From CAYZXK01 sp964482395 (GTDB taxonomy: Bacteria; Planctomycetota; Phycisphaerae; UBA1845; Fen-1342), in contig CAYZXK010000010.1 in assembly GCA_964482395.1 (NCBI GenBank), positions 1-45,517 on the forward strand: a DNA stretch of 45,517 nucleotides, read 5' to 3'. Shown here piece by piece: positions 16,652-24,363 of the stretch; the stretch's first letter is position 1; each line of letters opens with the position of its first letter. The translations under genes were made by a program, and so were the position numbers. Below the pieces are notes generated by a model, which searched no databases, had not been told where the DNA came from, and saw only the letters and a program-made list of their open reading frames with translations.

Positions 16652-17839
16652 ATGAGGTCGATCGTGAGAGCATCAGCGGCTGTGGTTGTGGTGGTCACGG
16701 CTAGTCTTGGTTGGTCGGGTTGCGCCGCCGGCGGGCCCGCCGGGCGGCCGGGCGGACAGGCGCGAGCTTCAGGAGCTGGATCGATGACTCCGGGCGTACA
16801 GAAGTCGGCTTTTGGCACGCTGCCGGATGGAACCGCGGTCGATCTGTATACCCTCACCAATGCCAATGGAATGGTCGTCAAAATCATGACCTACGGCGCT
16901 ACGGTCACCGAGCTGTGGGTACCTGACCGCGGCGGACGACTGGCGGATGTGACGCTGGGCTTCGACGATCTACAGGGCTACCTGGGCCCCAATCCCTATT
17001 TCGGAGCCACCATCGGCCGGGTCGCCAACCGGATCGCCCGGGGCCGGTTCACGCTGGGCGGACGTCACTACACTCTGGCAACCAACAACGGGCCCAATTC
17101 GCTGCACGGCGGCAACCGCGGGTTCGATAAGGTGGTTTGGCACGGCCAGCCGCAGGAGTCTTCCACAACCCCGGCCGTCAAGTTCACCTACACCAGTCCC
17201 GACGGCGAGGAGGGTTACCCGGGCAACCTCAATGTCGCCGTGGTCTTCACGCTCACCGACCAGAACGAACTGGGAATCGAATATACCGCCCAAACTGATC
17301 AGCCCACTCCGGTAAACCTCACCAACCACACTTACTTCAACCTGTGCGGTGCTGAAAAAGGCGACATTCTCGGCCACGAATTGATGCTGGCGGCCGACCG
17401 ATATACGCCGGTGGATGAGACGCTGATCCCCACCGGCGAGATCCGCAGCGTGCACGGCGGCCCGATGGACTTCACCCGGCCGGCGACCATCGGCTCGCGG
17501 ATCGCCCAACTGGCCGGCGATCCCGGAGGATACGACCACAACTACGTGCTCAACAGCGGCGGCGGGTCATTGGCTCTGGCGGCCCGGGTCTATGAACCCG
17601 TCAGCGGCCGAATGATGGAGATGTACACCACCGAGCCGGGAGTCCAGTTCTATTCCGGCAACTTCCTGGACGGCACAATCCGGGGCAAGCGCGGCGTGGT
17701 ATATGGAAAGCATCATGGATTCTGCCTGGAAGCCCAGCATTTCCCCGACTCGGTCAACCGTCCCGATTTCCCCTCGGTGATCCTGGAGCCCGGCCAGACC
17801 TACTCCCAGACCACGATCTACAGGTTCTCGACCCGCTGA
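16652..17839 (+). CDS. galM: Aldose 1-epimerase, lipoprotein form
   Basis: 395 residues. A hydrophobic leader ends in GWSG-C24, suggesting a lipid-anchored exported mutarotase. Family motifs are IGRVANRIARGRF, NNGPNSLHGGNRGFDK (active-site His), TPVNLTNHTYFNL (second His), GGYDHNYVL (Asp) and FPSVILEPGQTY (catalytic Glu). GalM interconverts alpha and beta anomers of aldoses. Next to GH127 it would act on arabinose or galactose released outside the cytoplasm. The ATG at 16652 has GGAG about 12 nt upstream, and the preceding in-frame codons lie over the GH127 gene. It is the last gene of the glycan cluster. Only 19 nt separate it from the convergent radical SAM gene. Confidence 0.9.
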   Translation: MRSIVRASAAVVVVVTASLGWSGCAAGGPAGRPGGQARASGAGSMTPGVQKSAFGTLPDGTAVDLYTLTNANGMVVKIMTYGATVTELWVPDRGGRLADVTLGFDDLQGYLGPNPYFGATIGRVANRIARGRFTLGGRHYTLATNNGPNSLHGGNRGFDKVVWHGQPQESSTTPAVKFTYTSPDGEEGYPGNLNVAVVFTLTDQNELGIEYTAQTDQPTPVNLTNHTYFNLCGAEKGDILGHELMLAADRYTPVDETLIPTGEIRSVHGGPMDFTRPATIGSRIAQLAGDPGGYDHNYVLNSGGGSLALAARVYEPVSGRMMEMYTTEPGVQFYSGNFLDGTIRGKRGVVYGKHHGFCLEAQHFPDSVNRPDFPSVILEPGQTYSQTTIYRFSTR

Positions 17840-17858
17840 CCGTGTTCAGTACCGGCCG

Positions 17859-19310
17859 CTATGTCGGAACGGCCATTATCGGCCGCAGGTGCAATCCAAA
17901 TGAGTTGCGGATCCGCGCCAGCCGCGGTGAAGGTCGCGGCCTGAATCCGAAGCGCTGCGCGTCGCGCGGCGCCTGAATGCGGGCCATCCGCTTCCAGCCC
18001 CGGTTCATACCCAGCACGAACCAGGCGGTGCTGGGCGAACGGGTGAGCAGAAGCGTCCGCAGGGCGCGTTTCCAGGTCCATTGCTCGTTGGCCGCCGCCC
18101 AGCGCACCTCGTAAATCGCCTCATCAAGCTGGCGAGGCGCCATCTGCCTGGGCCGGTATACCGTTTCGGTGAACGTGTATCTTTCCCAGTCCCGCGGCCA
18201 ATCGGTGGCCACCAGGCGGTTCTCCGCGGCCAACCGGGCGAACATCCGCGTGCCCGGCAAGGGCGTAAGGTTGGTGATCTGGATGATGTCCACGCCGATC
18301 TTGGCCGCCAGTTCCACCGTCTCGGCTACCGTTTCAGGCGTATCGTTATCGGCCCCGACGATGAACCCGCCGAAAACCGCGATCCCGGCCCGGTGAAACC
18401 CGGCCACCAGCTCCGGATACCGCGACAAGTGCTTGCAATTCAGGGCCTTGTGATAACCCTTCAACGCCGACTCGCTGAAGGTTTCAAACCCCACCAGCAT
18501 GGCCCGACAGCCAGCGGCGTACGCCAGCCGCAGCCCTTCCGGATCCTCCCCCATGTTCACCGTCGTCTGACTGAACCACAATCGTCGACGACCGTGCCGG
18601 ATGATCGCCCGCAACAGCTCTTTGGCCCACTCGGCGTGCCGCGGACCTACCCCGAAGAAATTATCGTCCACCACGAAGATGAATTTCCGCGGGGTGCTGT
18701 TCCACTCCTGGAGGATCTCGCTGATCGTGCGTCTGCGAATGGTCGGGCCGTTGAAGCGGGTCACCGAGCAGTACTCGCAGCCGACCGGACAGCCGCGGGA
18801 GGTCTGGATGGCCGCCACGTGATAATTGCCGTTGATTGGTTGCAGGTCCTGACGGGCCCCGCCCAGCCCCCGGCCCTCCAAATCGGACAGTCGCCCTTGG
18901 TATCGGCTGCGAAGTTGGCTGCTGGCTGCGTCATTTACGATCTGCGGCCAGACCTCATCGCACTCGCCAACCGCCACCGCATCGCAATACTGGCCGGCTT
19001 CGTCGGGACAGGCCGACGCGTGCGCGCCGCCGATCACAGTCGCCAAGCCGCGGCCCCGGCATAAAGCCGCGATCTCATAGGCCCGGGTGGCCCCGCTGGT
19101 ATACGCGGTAAGCCCGACCAGGTCGTAGCGATCCCGGGTCAGCAGCCGCTGAGTGGCGTCGCACCCGAACACTTCGTCAATAATGTCGATCGAGCAGCCG
19201 GGTGGCGTCAGCCGGGCCAGGACCTGCAACGCGAGCTGAGGGATGTAAGTCCCGATGGTGTGATAACCTTGCGAGCACCGGGCGACCGGGTTCACCAGGG
19301 CGATTCGCAT
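17859..19310 (-). CDS. B12-binding-domain radical SAM protein
   Basis: 483 residues. The N-terminal region (about 1-130) resembles a cobalamin-binding Rossmann domain: MRIALVNPVARCSQGYHTIG, LVGLTAYTSGATRAYEIA and ATVIGGAHASACPDEA. The radical SAM core begins at SRGCPVGCEYCSVTRFNG, with C174-x3-C178-x2-C181 binding the 4Fe-4S cluster, followed by FIFVVDDNFFGVGP and AMLVGFETFSESALKGYHKA. The C-terminal 100 residues are basic. The layout fits BchE-like class B radical SAM enzymes, which include methylases such as the hopanoid methylases; the substrate is unknown. A clear AGGAAG ribosome-binding site lies 5-10 nt before the ATG. A PduO-type adenosyltransferase is encoded 7 kb away, which shows cobalamin handling but not a link. 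Confidence 0.85.
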   Translation of the reverse strand: MRIALVNPVARCSQGYHTIGTYIPQLALQVLARLTPPGCSIDIIDEVFGCDATQRLLTRDRYDLVGLTAYTSGATRAYEIAALCRGRGLATVIGGAHASACPDEAGQYCDAVAVGECDEVWPQIVNDAASSQLRSRYQGRLSDLEGRGLGGARQDLQPINGNYHVAAIQTSRGCPVGCEYCSVTRFNGPTIRRRTISEILQEWNSTPRKFIFVVDDNFFGVGPRHAEWAKELLRAIIRHGRRRLWFSQTTVNMGEDPEGLRLAYAAGCRAMLVGFETFSESALKGYHKALNCKHLSRYPELVAGFHRAGIAVFGGFIVGADNDTPETVAETVELAAKIGVDIIQITNLTPLPGTRMFARLAAENRLVATDWPRDWERYTFTETVYRPRQMAPRQLDEAIYEVRWAAANEQWTWKRALRTLLLTRSPSTAWFVLGMNRGWKRMARIQAPRDAQRFGFRPRPSPRLARIRNSFGLHLRPIMAVPT

Positions 19311-19461
19311 GATACTTCCTTTCGCTGAACCTCAGGATCAGGCGAATCGCGGTTGGGCGACTATGCCTTCGGCACCTGGGGAACTGGACGGATTATACGC
19401 CTTTCGTAACCCCTTTCCAGCGGGAGGGGCTTGGAGCGCCGACGGCCCGGCGCCGGCACAC

Positions 19462-19535
19462 TGGGCGATACTGGGCTCGAACCAGTGACCTCGTGCATGT
19501 CGAGCACGCGCTCTAGCCAACTGAGCTAATCGCCC
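19462..19535 (-). tRNA. tRNA-Val (anticodon GAC)
   Basis: 74 nt on the minus strand fold into a complete cloverleaf. The acceptor stem is GGGCGAT/ATCGCCC, the D arm GCTC...GAGC, and the anticodon stem CGTGC/GCACG with loop TCGACAT (anticodon GAC, reading GUC/GUU). A 5-nt variable region AGGTC is followed by the T arm ACTGG-TTCGAGC-CCAGT and discriminator A. CCA is not encoded (GTG follows). A perfect TTGACA lies about 75 bp upstream at 19609-19614 on the same strand, but no convincing -10 is at the right distance. Confidence 0.95.
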
Positions 19536-19706
19536 GGCCGCACTTGTCATTTTCCGGCGCGGCCTGCCGCGCCTTCGTCCACGATATGCTCCCCATAACC
19601 TCGCCCGCTGTCAAGTCCGGCTAAATGGGCAACCCTCGATCCATCGCCCGAGCTTGCCTATCTTCTAAACGTATTGCACGTTCAATGACGGGCGAGGTCA
19701 CGGTAA

Positions 19707-20921
19707 ATGCTGCCCGTCGCTGCTGGACCGCCTATGCCGAGAACGCCCGAAAACTTCGGGACGCACAAAGGTCCGGTCATACCGCCCGGCGGCCTTCGGG
19801 CCGTGTTGACCGGTCCAGGATCCGACGGCCCGGTGCAGTGCCAGACCACGCGGGTCGTTACCCTCGTCGGGACCCGTCGGGATTGTGACCTGTCGCTTAA
19901 CGATCCCGATGTCTCCAAGGTCCACTGCGCCATCGTTCACACCGGCCGCAAACTGCTGGTTTGCGACCTGTGCAGCCGCAACGGAACGCTTCTGAACGGC
20001 AAGCCGGTTCGCACTGCCGCCTTGGGACCCGGCGACCGTTTGCAAATAGGCCCGGTCGAGATTCGGATCGAGTTTATCGGAGCCGGGCCCAACTTGTCGG
20101 CCGCGGTCGGCACCGGCGTCGCTTCCGCCAATGACTCCTCCGAGGTGCTTGTCACCATCGGCCAGCACAGCTTCAATCTGGCCGACCGAGCGGTGGTCAT
20201 TGGCCGCCGCAGTACTTGTGACCTGGTGGTGGATACTCCCGACGTATCGCTGGCTCACACGCTGGTGTTCGCTTTCGGCGGCCGACCGGTGGTATGTGAT
20301 CTGGGGAGTCGCTCGGGCACTTTTCTGGGTGGGCAGCGCATCGAGCTGGCTTGGCTGGAGGATGGCGACCGGTTGACAGTGGGTGGGGAAGTTCTGAACG
20401 TGAGCTGTCGATCTTCGCTCGCCGCGAGGTCGAAAGCATTGGCGGCCGAGTCGAGGACCGCGCGAGCTGATTGGTCGGTGGTTGCGGCGGGTGGAGTTTC
20501 CGACCGGCCGGGCCGGGCCGCCCAAGTGGCGTGCGGCGACCTGGCCGCCAAGAGCCGCGACTTGGACCGGCGGGCCGCCGAGCTTGATCGGCGGCAGGCC
20601 GAGCTGGACACCCTGGCCATGCTGCTGGAGTTGCAGTTCGAGCACGTCAGCCAGTTGAGGCGTGAGCTGTCTCGGCGGGCCGCCGAGCTCGACCAACTGG
20701 CCCAGCAGGCCCGGGAGCGCTTGGCCCAGGCCTTGACCCATGAGCAGGCGGTAACCGCCGCTTGGGCGGAACTCGACCGCTGGCACGCCGCCCGGGAGGC
20801 CCGATTCAAGGCCCTCTGCCAGCAGGCGGGCCTGCGCGGCCAGCCGCTTTTCAACAAGGCTGACTGTCCCGGCCTGTTTCAAAGCGGCGATGGGCCGGCG
20901 CCCGGTATGCTGCCGGTCTGA
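19707..20921 (+). CDS. Double FHA-domain protein with C-terminal coiled coil
   Basis: 404 residues, no signal peptide or membrane segment. The first FHA domain (about 30-120) has the phosphothreonine-binding pattern: GTRRDCDLSLNDPDVSKVHC and CDLCSRNGTLLNGKPV (S-x-x-H, N-G). The second (about 145-235) has IGRRSTCDLVVDTPDVSLAH and CDLGSRSGTFLGGQRI. Its N-G is replaced by S-G, so phosphopeptide binding may be weaker or altered. From about residue 275 a heptad-like stretch rich in Ala, Glu, Arg and Leu (AAELDRRQAELDTLAMLLEL and on) predicts a coiled coil, followed by a short tail with two cysteines. A GAGGT sequence lies upstream of the ATG. FHA proteins read Ser/Thr phosphorylation; no kinase gene is adjacent. 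It may act as a phospho-dependent scaffold. Confidence 0.82.
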   Translation: MLPVAAGPPMPRTPENFGTHKGPVIPPGGLRAVLTGPGSDGPVQCQTTRVVTLVGTRRDCDLSLNDPDVSKVHCAIVHTGRKLLVCDLCSRNGTLLNGKPVRTAALGPGDRLQIGPVEIRIEFIGAGPNLSAAVGTGVASANDSSEVLVTIGQHSFNLADRAVVIGRRSTCDLVVDTPDVSLAHTLVFAFGGRPVVCDLGSRSGTFLGGQRIELAWLEDGDRLTVGGEVLNVSCRSSLAARSKALAAESRTARADWSVVAAGGVSDRPGRAAQVACGDLAAKSRDLDRRAAELDRRQAELDTLAMLLELQFEHVSQLRRELSRRAAELDQLAQQARERLAQALTHEQAVTAAWAELDRWHAAREARFKALCQQAGLRGQPLFNKADCPGLFQSGDGPAPGMLPV

Positions 20922-21027
20922 ACCGCTGCTGGTTTTCGGCGCCGCCTCCGGGGAAAGGCGAGCCGTTCCGGGGCTGGAAACAGCGGTCGCATTCAGCAGG
21001 TGCGCCGATCCACAGCTCCGAAGCGCG

Positions 21028-21063
21028 GTGCCGAATCGCGCAGGTTGATCTACAATATGGCTC
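21028..21063 (+). promoter_or_regulatory. Candidate rsgA promoter, possibly giving a leaderless mRNA
   Basis: TACAAT at 21051-21056 is a 5/6 match to the sigma70 -10 box and ends 7 nt before the rsgA ATG. The -35 at 17-bp spacing is weak (GTGCCG, 21028-21033). No Shine-Dalgarno sequence is visible before the ATG. If used, transcription would start at or within 1-2 nt of the start codon. The match is seen; leaderless initiation is inferred. Confidence 0.4.
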
Positions 21064-22230
21064 ATGGGCAAGAAACGGGCAGGCCGCAAAGTTCGCGTCG
21101 ACTTCCGCCCGAATCGGCAACAGCCGCGTCGCCGGGATGATTGGACTCGCCAGTACCGGGCCGAGGCGGACCGGTTGGAGGATGAGAAGCTGGTCGAGTC
21201 GGTCCGGGCCAAGGGGGAGCTCTCGCGAAAGCGGACCATCCTGGTCGACCAGCACGAGCTGCCGGCCGTGGACGAGTCCATGTGGCTGCACGGGACGGTC
21301 ACCAGGGTTCACGGACTGATTTGCACGGTGAACGATTCCCAGGGGCGAAGCTGGGAATGCACGGTGCGACGGGTCTTGCGGACGCTGCTGATCGAAACCC
21401 GCTCGCCGGTGATCGTCGGCGATCGGGTGTGGTTTTCAGATCAGAGCAAGGTCTCGGGCGGCAAGCTGGTGGGGGTCATCGAGCGGGTGGATCCGCGGAC
21501 CAGTTGCCTGTCCCGGCGGGATGCTCGCAAACGGCGGCACGCCATCGTGGCCAACGCCGATCAACTGCTGGCGGTCGTCAGCGTGGCCCAACCCCGCCTG
21601 CGGCCGCACCTGGTCGACCGCTACATCGTGGCCGCCCTGAAGGGCCAGCTCCGACCGGTGCTGTGCTTCAACAAGATGGATTTGCTGGAGGAAGGCTCGC
21701 TGGCGGAAAACGAAGAGCAGGACCGGGGGGAGTTGACCGTGCGGGAGGCGATCGACGAGTTTCGCCGACTGGGTTACCAGTGCATCTGCACCAGTGTGGT
21801 CACCGGGGTGGGCTTGCCTGAGCTGCGGGATGCGCTCCAGGACCACCTGACCGTGCTGTCCGGTCAGAGCGGGGTGGGCAAGAGTTCCCTGATCAATGCT
21901 CTCCAGCCGGGGTTGAAGCTGCCGACCCGCGAGGTCAGCGCTGACACTGAGAAGGGCCGGCACACTACCAGCCGGGCCGAGCTTCTGCGGCTCGATTTCG
22001 GCGGATACGTGGTCGATACCCCGGGCATCCGGGCCTTCGACTTGTGGGCGGTCGCCCCGGGCGAACTGGAAGCCTTCTTCGTCGAGTTCATACCCTACGT
22101 GCAGAAGTGTCGGTTCGGCGACTGCTCGCACCGCTACGAGGAGGGCTGCGCCGTGATTGCCGCCGTCCAGGCGGGCCAGATCAGCCCTCGACGCTACCGC
22201 AGCTACGTCAAGATGTTCAGCGAAGTCTGA
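21064..22230 (+). CDS. rsgA: Ribosome small-subunit-dependent GTPase A
   Basis: 388 residues, a circularly permuted GTPase that helps late 30S subunit maturation. Order of elements: an OB-fold-like segment (about 70-150), then G4 NKMD (203-206), G1/P-loop GQSGVGKSS (267-275), a switch region with T-E-K-G-R-H-T-T-S, and G3 DTPG (318-321). The C-terminal zinc-binding motif is CRFGDCSHRYEEGC (C349, C354, H356, C362). G4 before G1 is the hallmark of the family. The N-terminal 60 residues are an unusually long basic extension (MGKKRAGRKVRVDFRPNRQQ), likely RNA-binding. The gene stands alone between the FHA gene and the convergent PDZ gene. Confidence 0.94.
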   Translation: MGKKRAGRKVRVDFRPNRQQPRRRDDWTRQYRAEADRLEDEKLVESVRAKGELSRKRTILVDQHELPAVDESMWLHGTVTRVHGLICTVNDSQGRSWECTVRRVLRTLLIETRSPVIVGDRVWFSDQSKVSGGKLVGVIERVDPRTSCLSRRDARKRRHAIVANADQLLAVVSVAQPRLRPHLVDRYIVAALKGQLRPVLCFNKMDLLEEGSLAENEEQDRGELTVREAIDEFRRLGYQCICTSVVTGVGLPELRDALQDHLTVLSGQSGVGKSSLINALQPGLKLPTREVSADTEKGRHTTSRAELLRLDFGGYVVDTPGIRAFDLWAVAPGELEAFFVEFIPYVQKCRFGDCSHRYEEGCAVIAAVQAGQISPRRYRSYVKMFSEV

Positions 22231-22409
22231 AGGACCATGCGCCGGCGGGCAAGCCAGGCCCCAACCCCTGGGCTGACAGCCCGCAAAGTCGGCGGGGGCA
22301 CGGGTCCATCGGTGGTGCGGGCCGTGGGTTTGGGGCGAAGGGAGAAAGGCGCCGCCGGCCGGCCGTCTGCCCGGGATTCGGCGCGAGTTGCTCCCTGCAA
22401 CCGCCGTAC

Positions 22410-22439
22410 AAGGCCCGCGGGGCCGGCCCCGCGGGCCTT
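22410..22439. terminator. 30-nt perfect palindrome between convergent rsgA and PDZ genes
   Basis: The arms AAGGCCCGCGGGGCC and GGCCCCGCGGGCCTT are exact reverse complements meeting at 22424/22425. The palindrome lies 22 nt downstream of the PDZ gene stop (minus strand) and 180 nt beyond rsgA. A very stable hairpin in either transcript is expected. There is no T-tract on either side, so Rho-independent termination is uncertain; it may be a transcript-end stabilising hairpin. The rest of the 230-nt gap shows no gene. Confidence 0.5.
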
Positions 22440-22460
22440 CGCTGGCTGTGGCTGCTGCGC

Positions 22461-23810
22461 TTACTCGAGCAAGTCCTGGACCTGCTCGTACAGTTCGGGC
22501 TCTTCGGCCTTGAATTCCTCGCGATTCTTGAACTCGTGCGTCACCTTGTGTCCGCCCTGGCGGATCGTCACCCGGATGCGCCCGCTGTCATCCATCCCGA
22601 CGACCAGCACCTCGCGCTCCCCGCTGCGGGCCTCGCCGCGCTTGCCGACCTCCACCGGTACCCGGCCGAGCCGGTCCCGGGCCGCTCGGGCGGCCTCATC
22701 GCACTTCTGCATGGCCCGTTCCTGCGCCTCCCTGGCCCGCTCCAGGGCCTGCTTGACCTTCTTCTCCACGTCGATCTGGAAGGATTTGCGGAGGTCTTTT
22801 ATCCGGCTCAGCGACGGGCGTACTTGCAGCAGGGTGCGTCCCCAGCCGCCGGCATGCCTGTCATACAGCTTGTAGGCTTCCGGGTCGGCCTCCTTGAGGG
22901 CCTTTTCGTCCTCATAGCTCGCGGAGCTTTCCGTTCCGTCGGCCTCCCGGCGGGTCACCTGAATCTTGCCATCCTCGTCGGTAACCACGGTGATGGTCTT
23001 GCCATCCTCTTCGACGCGGACCTTCACCTCGACGCGCACCTTCTCACCGGCGCCGTATTCTCCCTTCAGCTCCTCGTCCAGGTCCCGGAGGATGCCAATG
23101 TCCAGGTCCTCGCCCATCCGATCCAGGTCGAGCCCCAGGTCTTCCAGCGACTTCAGGGCGTCCGGCCAGCCATATAAGGGGCCCAGGTCGCGCAGAATCC
23201 ATCGACCACGCGGCCCGAGCTGGAGCGCCTTGCCGTACATCTTCAGAGCAGTGTCCACATAGGAGTCTTCCGGCTCCTCGTGTTTCCAGGCCCACTCGCG
23301 CTCCTTGGGCTGTTCGGCCGGTCGGATCTCGATCGTCTGTAATTCCCCCCGGCGGACTATCCCGAGCTTGATGACCTGTCCCGGCCTGGTCCTGGCCACC
23401 GCGTCGGACAGGTCTTCCGCGCTGTTCACTTCCTGCTCTCCGTAGCGGACAACGACGTCATACTGCATCAGGCCGGCCTGGTCGGCCGGGCTGTCCTTGA
23501 CCAGGTTGGCGATCATGACGCCGCGCTTTCCAATATGGGCCGCCAGGGGAGCGGGCACCGGCGTCAGGCGCACGCCGATCCAGACTTTCGGGCTCTGCTC
23601 CGGTTCATCATCAACCACCACCACGGCCCTGCTGGCAGCCCGAGCCCAGGGTTCCTCGCCCGCGGCAGCGATTGCCGCTGCCGTTGGGGGCTGGGCGGTC
23701 GCGGCACCAGCCACGCCAGCCAAAGGACGAGCCGGCAGGCCAAACGCACCCACCAGGGGCCAACTGAGGAGACCCGACAAGGCCAGCAGATGGAAGAATG
23801 GAAGCAGCAT
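22461..23810 (-). CDS. Exported PDZ-domain protein of the sigma-factor cassette
   Basis: 449 residues. A hydrophobic N-terminus (LLPFFHLLALSGLLSWPLVG) suggests export. A PDZ domain spans roughly 75-165: KVWIGVRLTPVPAPLAAHIG, VKDSPADQAGLMQYDVVVRY and VARTRPGQVIKLGIVRRGE. There is no protease domain. The remainder is highly charged, with beta-rich segments (KVRVEVKVRVEEDGKTITVV) and a helical region rich in Lys, Glu, Arg and Ala (VEKKVKQALERAREAQERAM). A strong GGAG lies 6 nt before the ATG, right after the anti-sigma stop codon. Gene order sigma / anti-sigma / PDZ suggests that it senses or modulates an envelope signal for this pathway (inference). Confidence 0.8.
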   Translation of the reverse strand: MLLPFFHLLALSGLLSWPLVGAFGLPARPLAGVAGAATAQPPTAAAIAAAGEEPWARAASRAVVVVDDEPEQSPKVWIGVRLTPVPAPLAAHIGKRGVMIANLVKDSPADQAGLMQYDVVVRYGEQEVNSAEDLSDAVARTRPGQVIKLGIVRRGELQTIEIRPAEQPKEREWAWKHEEPEDSYVDTALKMYGKALQLGPRGRWILRDLGPLYGWPDALKSLEDLGLDLDRMGEDLDIGILRDLDEELKGEYGAGEKVRVEVKVRVEEDGKTITVVTDEDGKIQVTRREADGTESSASYEDEKALKEADPEAYKLYDRHAGGWGRTLLQVRPSLSRIKDLRKSFQIDVEKKVKQALERAREAQERAMQKCDEAARAARDRLGRVPVEVGKRGEARSGEREVLVVGMDDSGRIRVTIRQGGHKVTHEFKNREEFKAEEPELYEQVQDLLE

Positions 23811-23821
23811 CGACAGCTCCT

Positions 23822-24361
23822 TTAGAAATCCCGGTGCACGCCGATCACGTGCGTGCGCACCCGATCCACTTCAATTACCAGGTATGTGTCCGGCCGGTCG
23901 CTGGGGACGATGATCAACTCGCGCTGCGTGCCTCGCAGTCGAAGTTCTGGCCGCTCATAAGCGGTGGGAAGAGCTTCGAGTGTGTCGACGACCGGCTCGA
24001 CGGGCATGAACCACGAGCCGGCCGCATTGGCCTGGGAGGCCGCGGCTGTCAAACGGTCGGCCGGAGGCGGCGTCGGCCGCAGCCAGACCAGCGCGGCCAG
24101 ACCGGCCGCCACGGCCACTGCCAGGCCCCGGCCCACCCGCTCCCACCGTCCCCGACCGAAAACCGTTCGTTGCGACCGCCCCATGGTGCTCCGCAAGGCG
24201 TTGCCCACCTGTCGGTCCAGATCGCGGTATTCCTCGAACAGTGATCGCACCGCCGGGTGTTCACGCCGCAACTGATCCACCAGCTTCCGCTCCTGAGGCG
24301 TGCACTCTCCATCGAGGTAGCGTGTGAACAGGTGCTCCAGCCGATCAGGTTCCAGGCTCAT
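23822..24361 (-). CDS. Putative anti-sigma factor, single-pass membrane protein
   Basis: 179 residues. The N-terminus LEHLFTRYLDGECTPQERKL followed by VDQLRREHPAVRSLFEEYRD resembles the cytosolic helical domain of ECF anti-sigma factors (zf-HC2 region) without a clear H-x3-C-x2-C zinc site. One membrane helix (LAVAVAAGLAALVWL, about 80-95) is preceded by basic residues. About 80 residues then lie outside, with no family I recognise. The start is 2 nt after the sigma gene's TGA, so translation is coupled. Expected role: holding the upstream-encoded sigma factor at the membrane until a signal arrives. Assigned mostly by position and topology. Confidence 0.72.
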   Translation of the reverse strand: MSLEPDRLEHLFTRYLDGECTPQERKLVDQLRREHPAVRSLFEEYRDLDRQVGNALRSTMGRSQRTVFGRGRWERVGRGLAVAVAAGLAALVWLRPTPPPADRLTAAASQANAAGSWFMPVEPVVDTLEALPTAYERPELRLRGTQRELIIVPSDRPDTYLVIEVDRVRTHVIGVHRDF

Positions 24362-24363
24362 GA

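Noticed and set aside
14754..16673. A 639-codon minus-strand open frame opposite the GH127 gene
   Set aside because: No family features, and the plus strand has a complete catalytic set. It is a compositional shadow.
19591..19614. tRNA-Val promoter with perfect TTGACA
   Set aside because: The hexamer is real but no acceptable -10 box lies 16-19 bp downstream, so I do not list it as a promoter.
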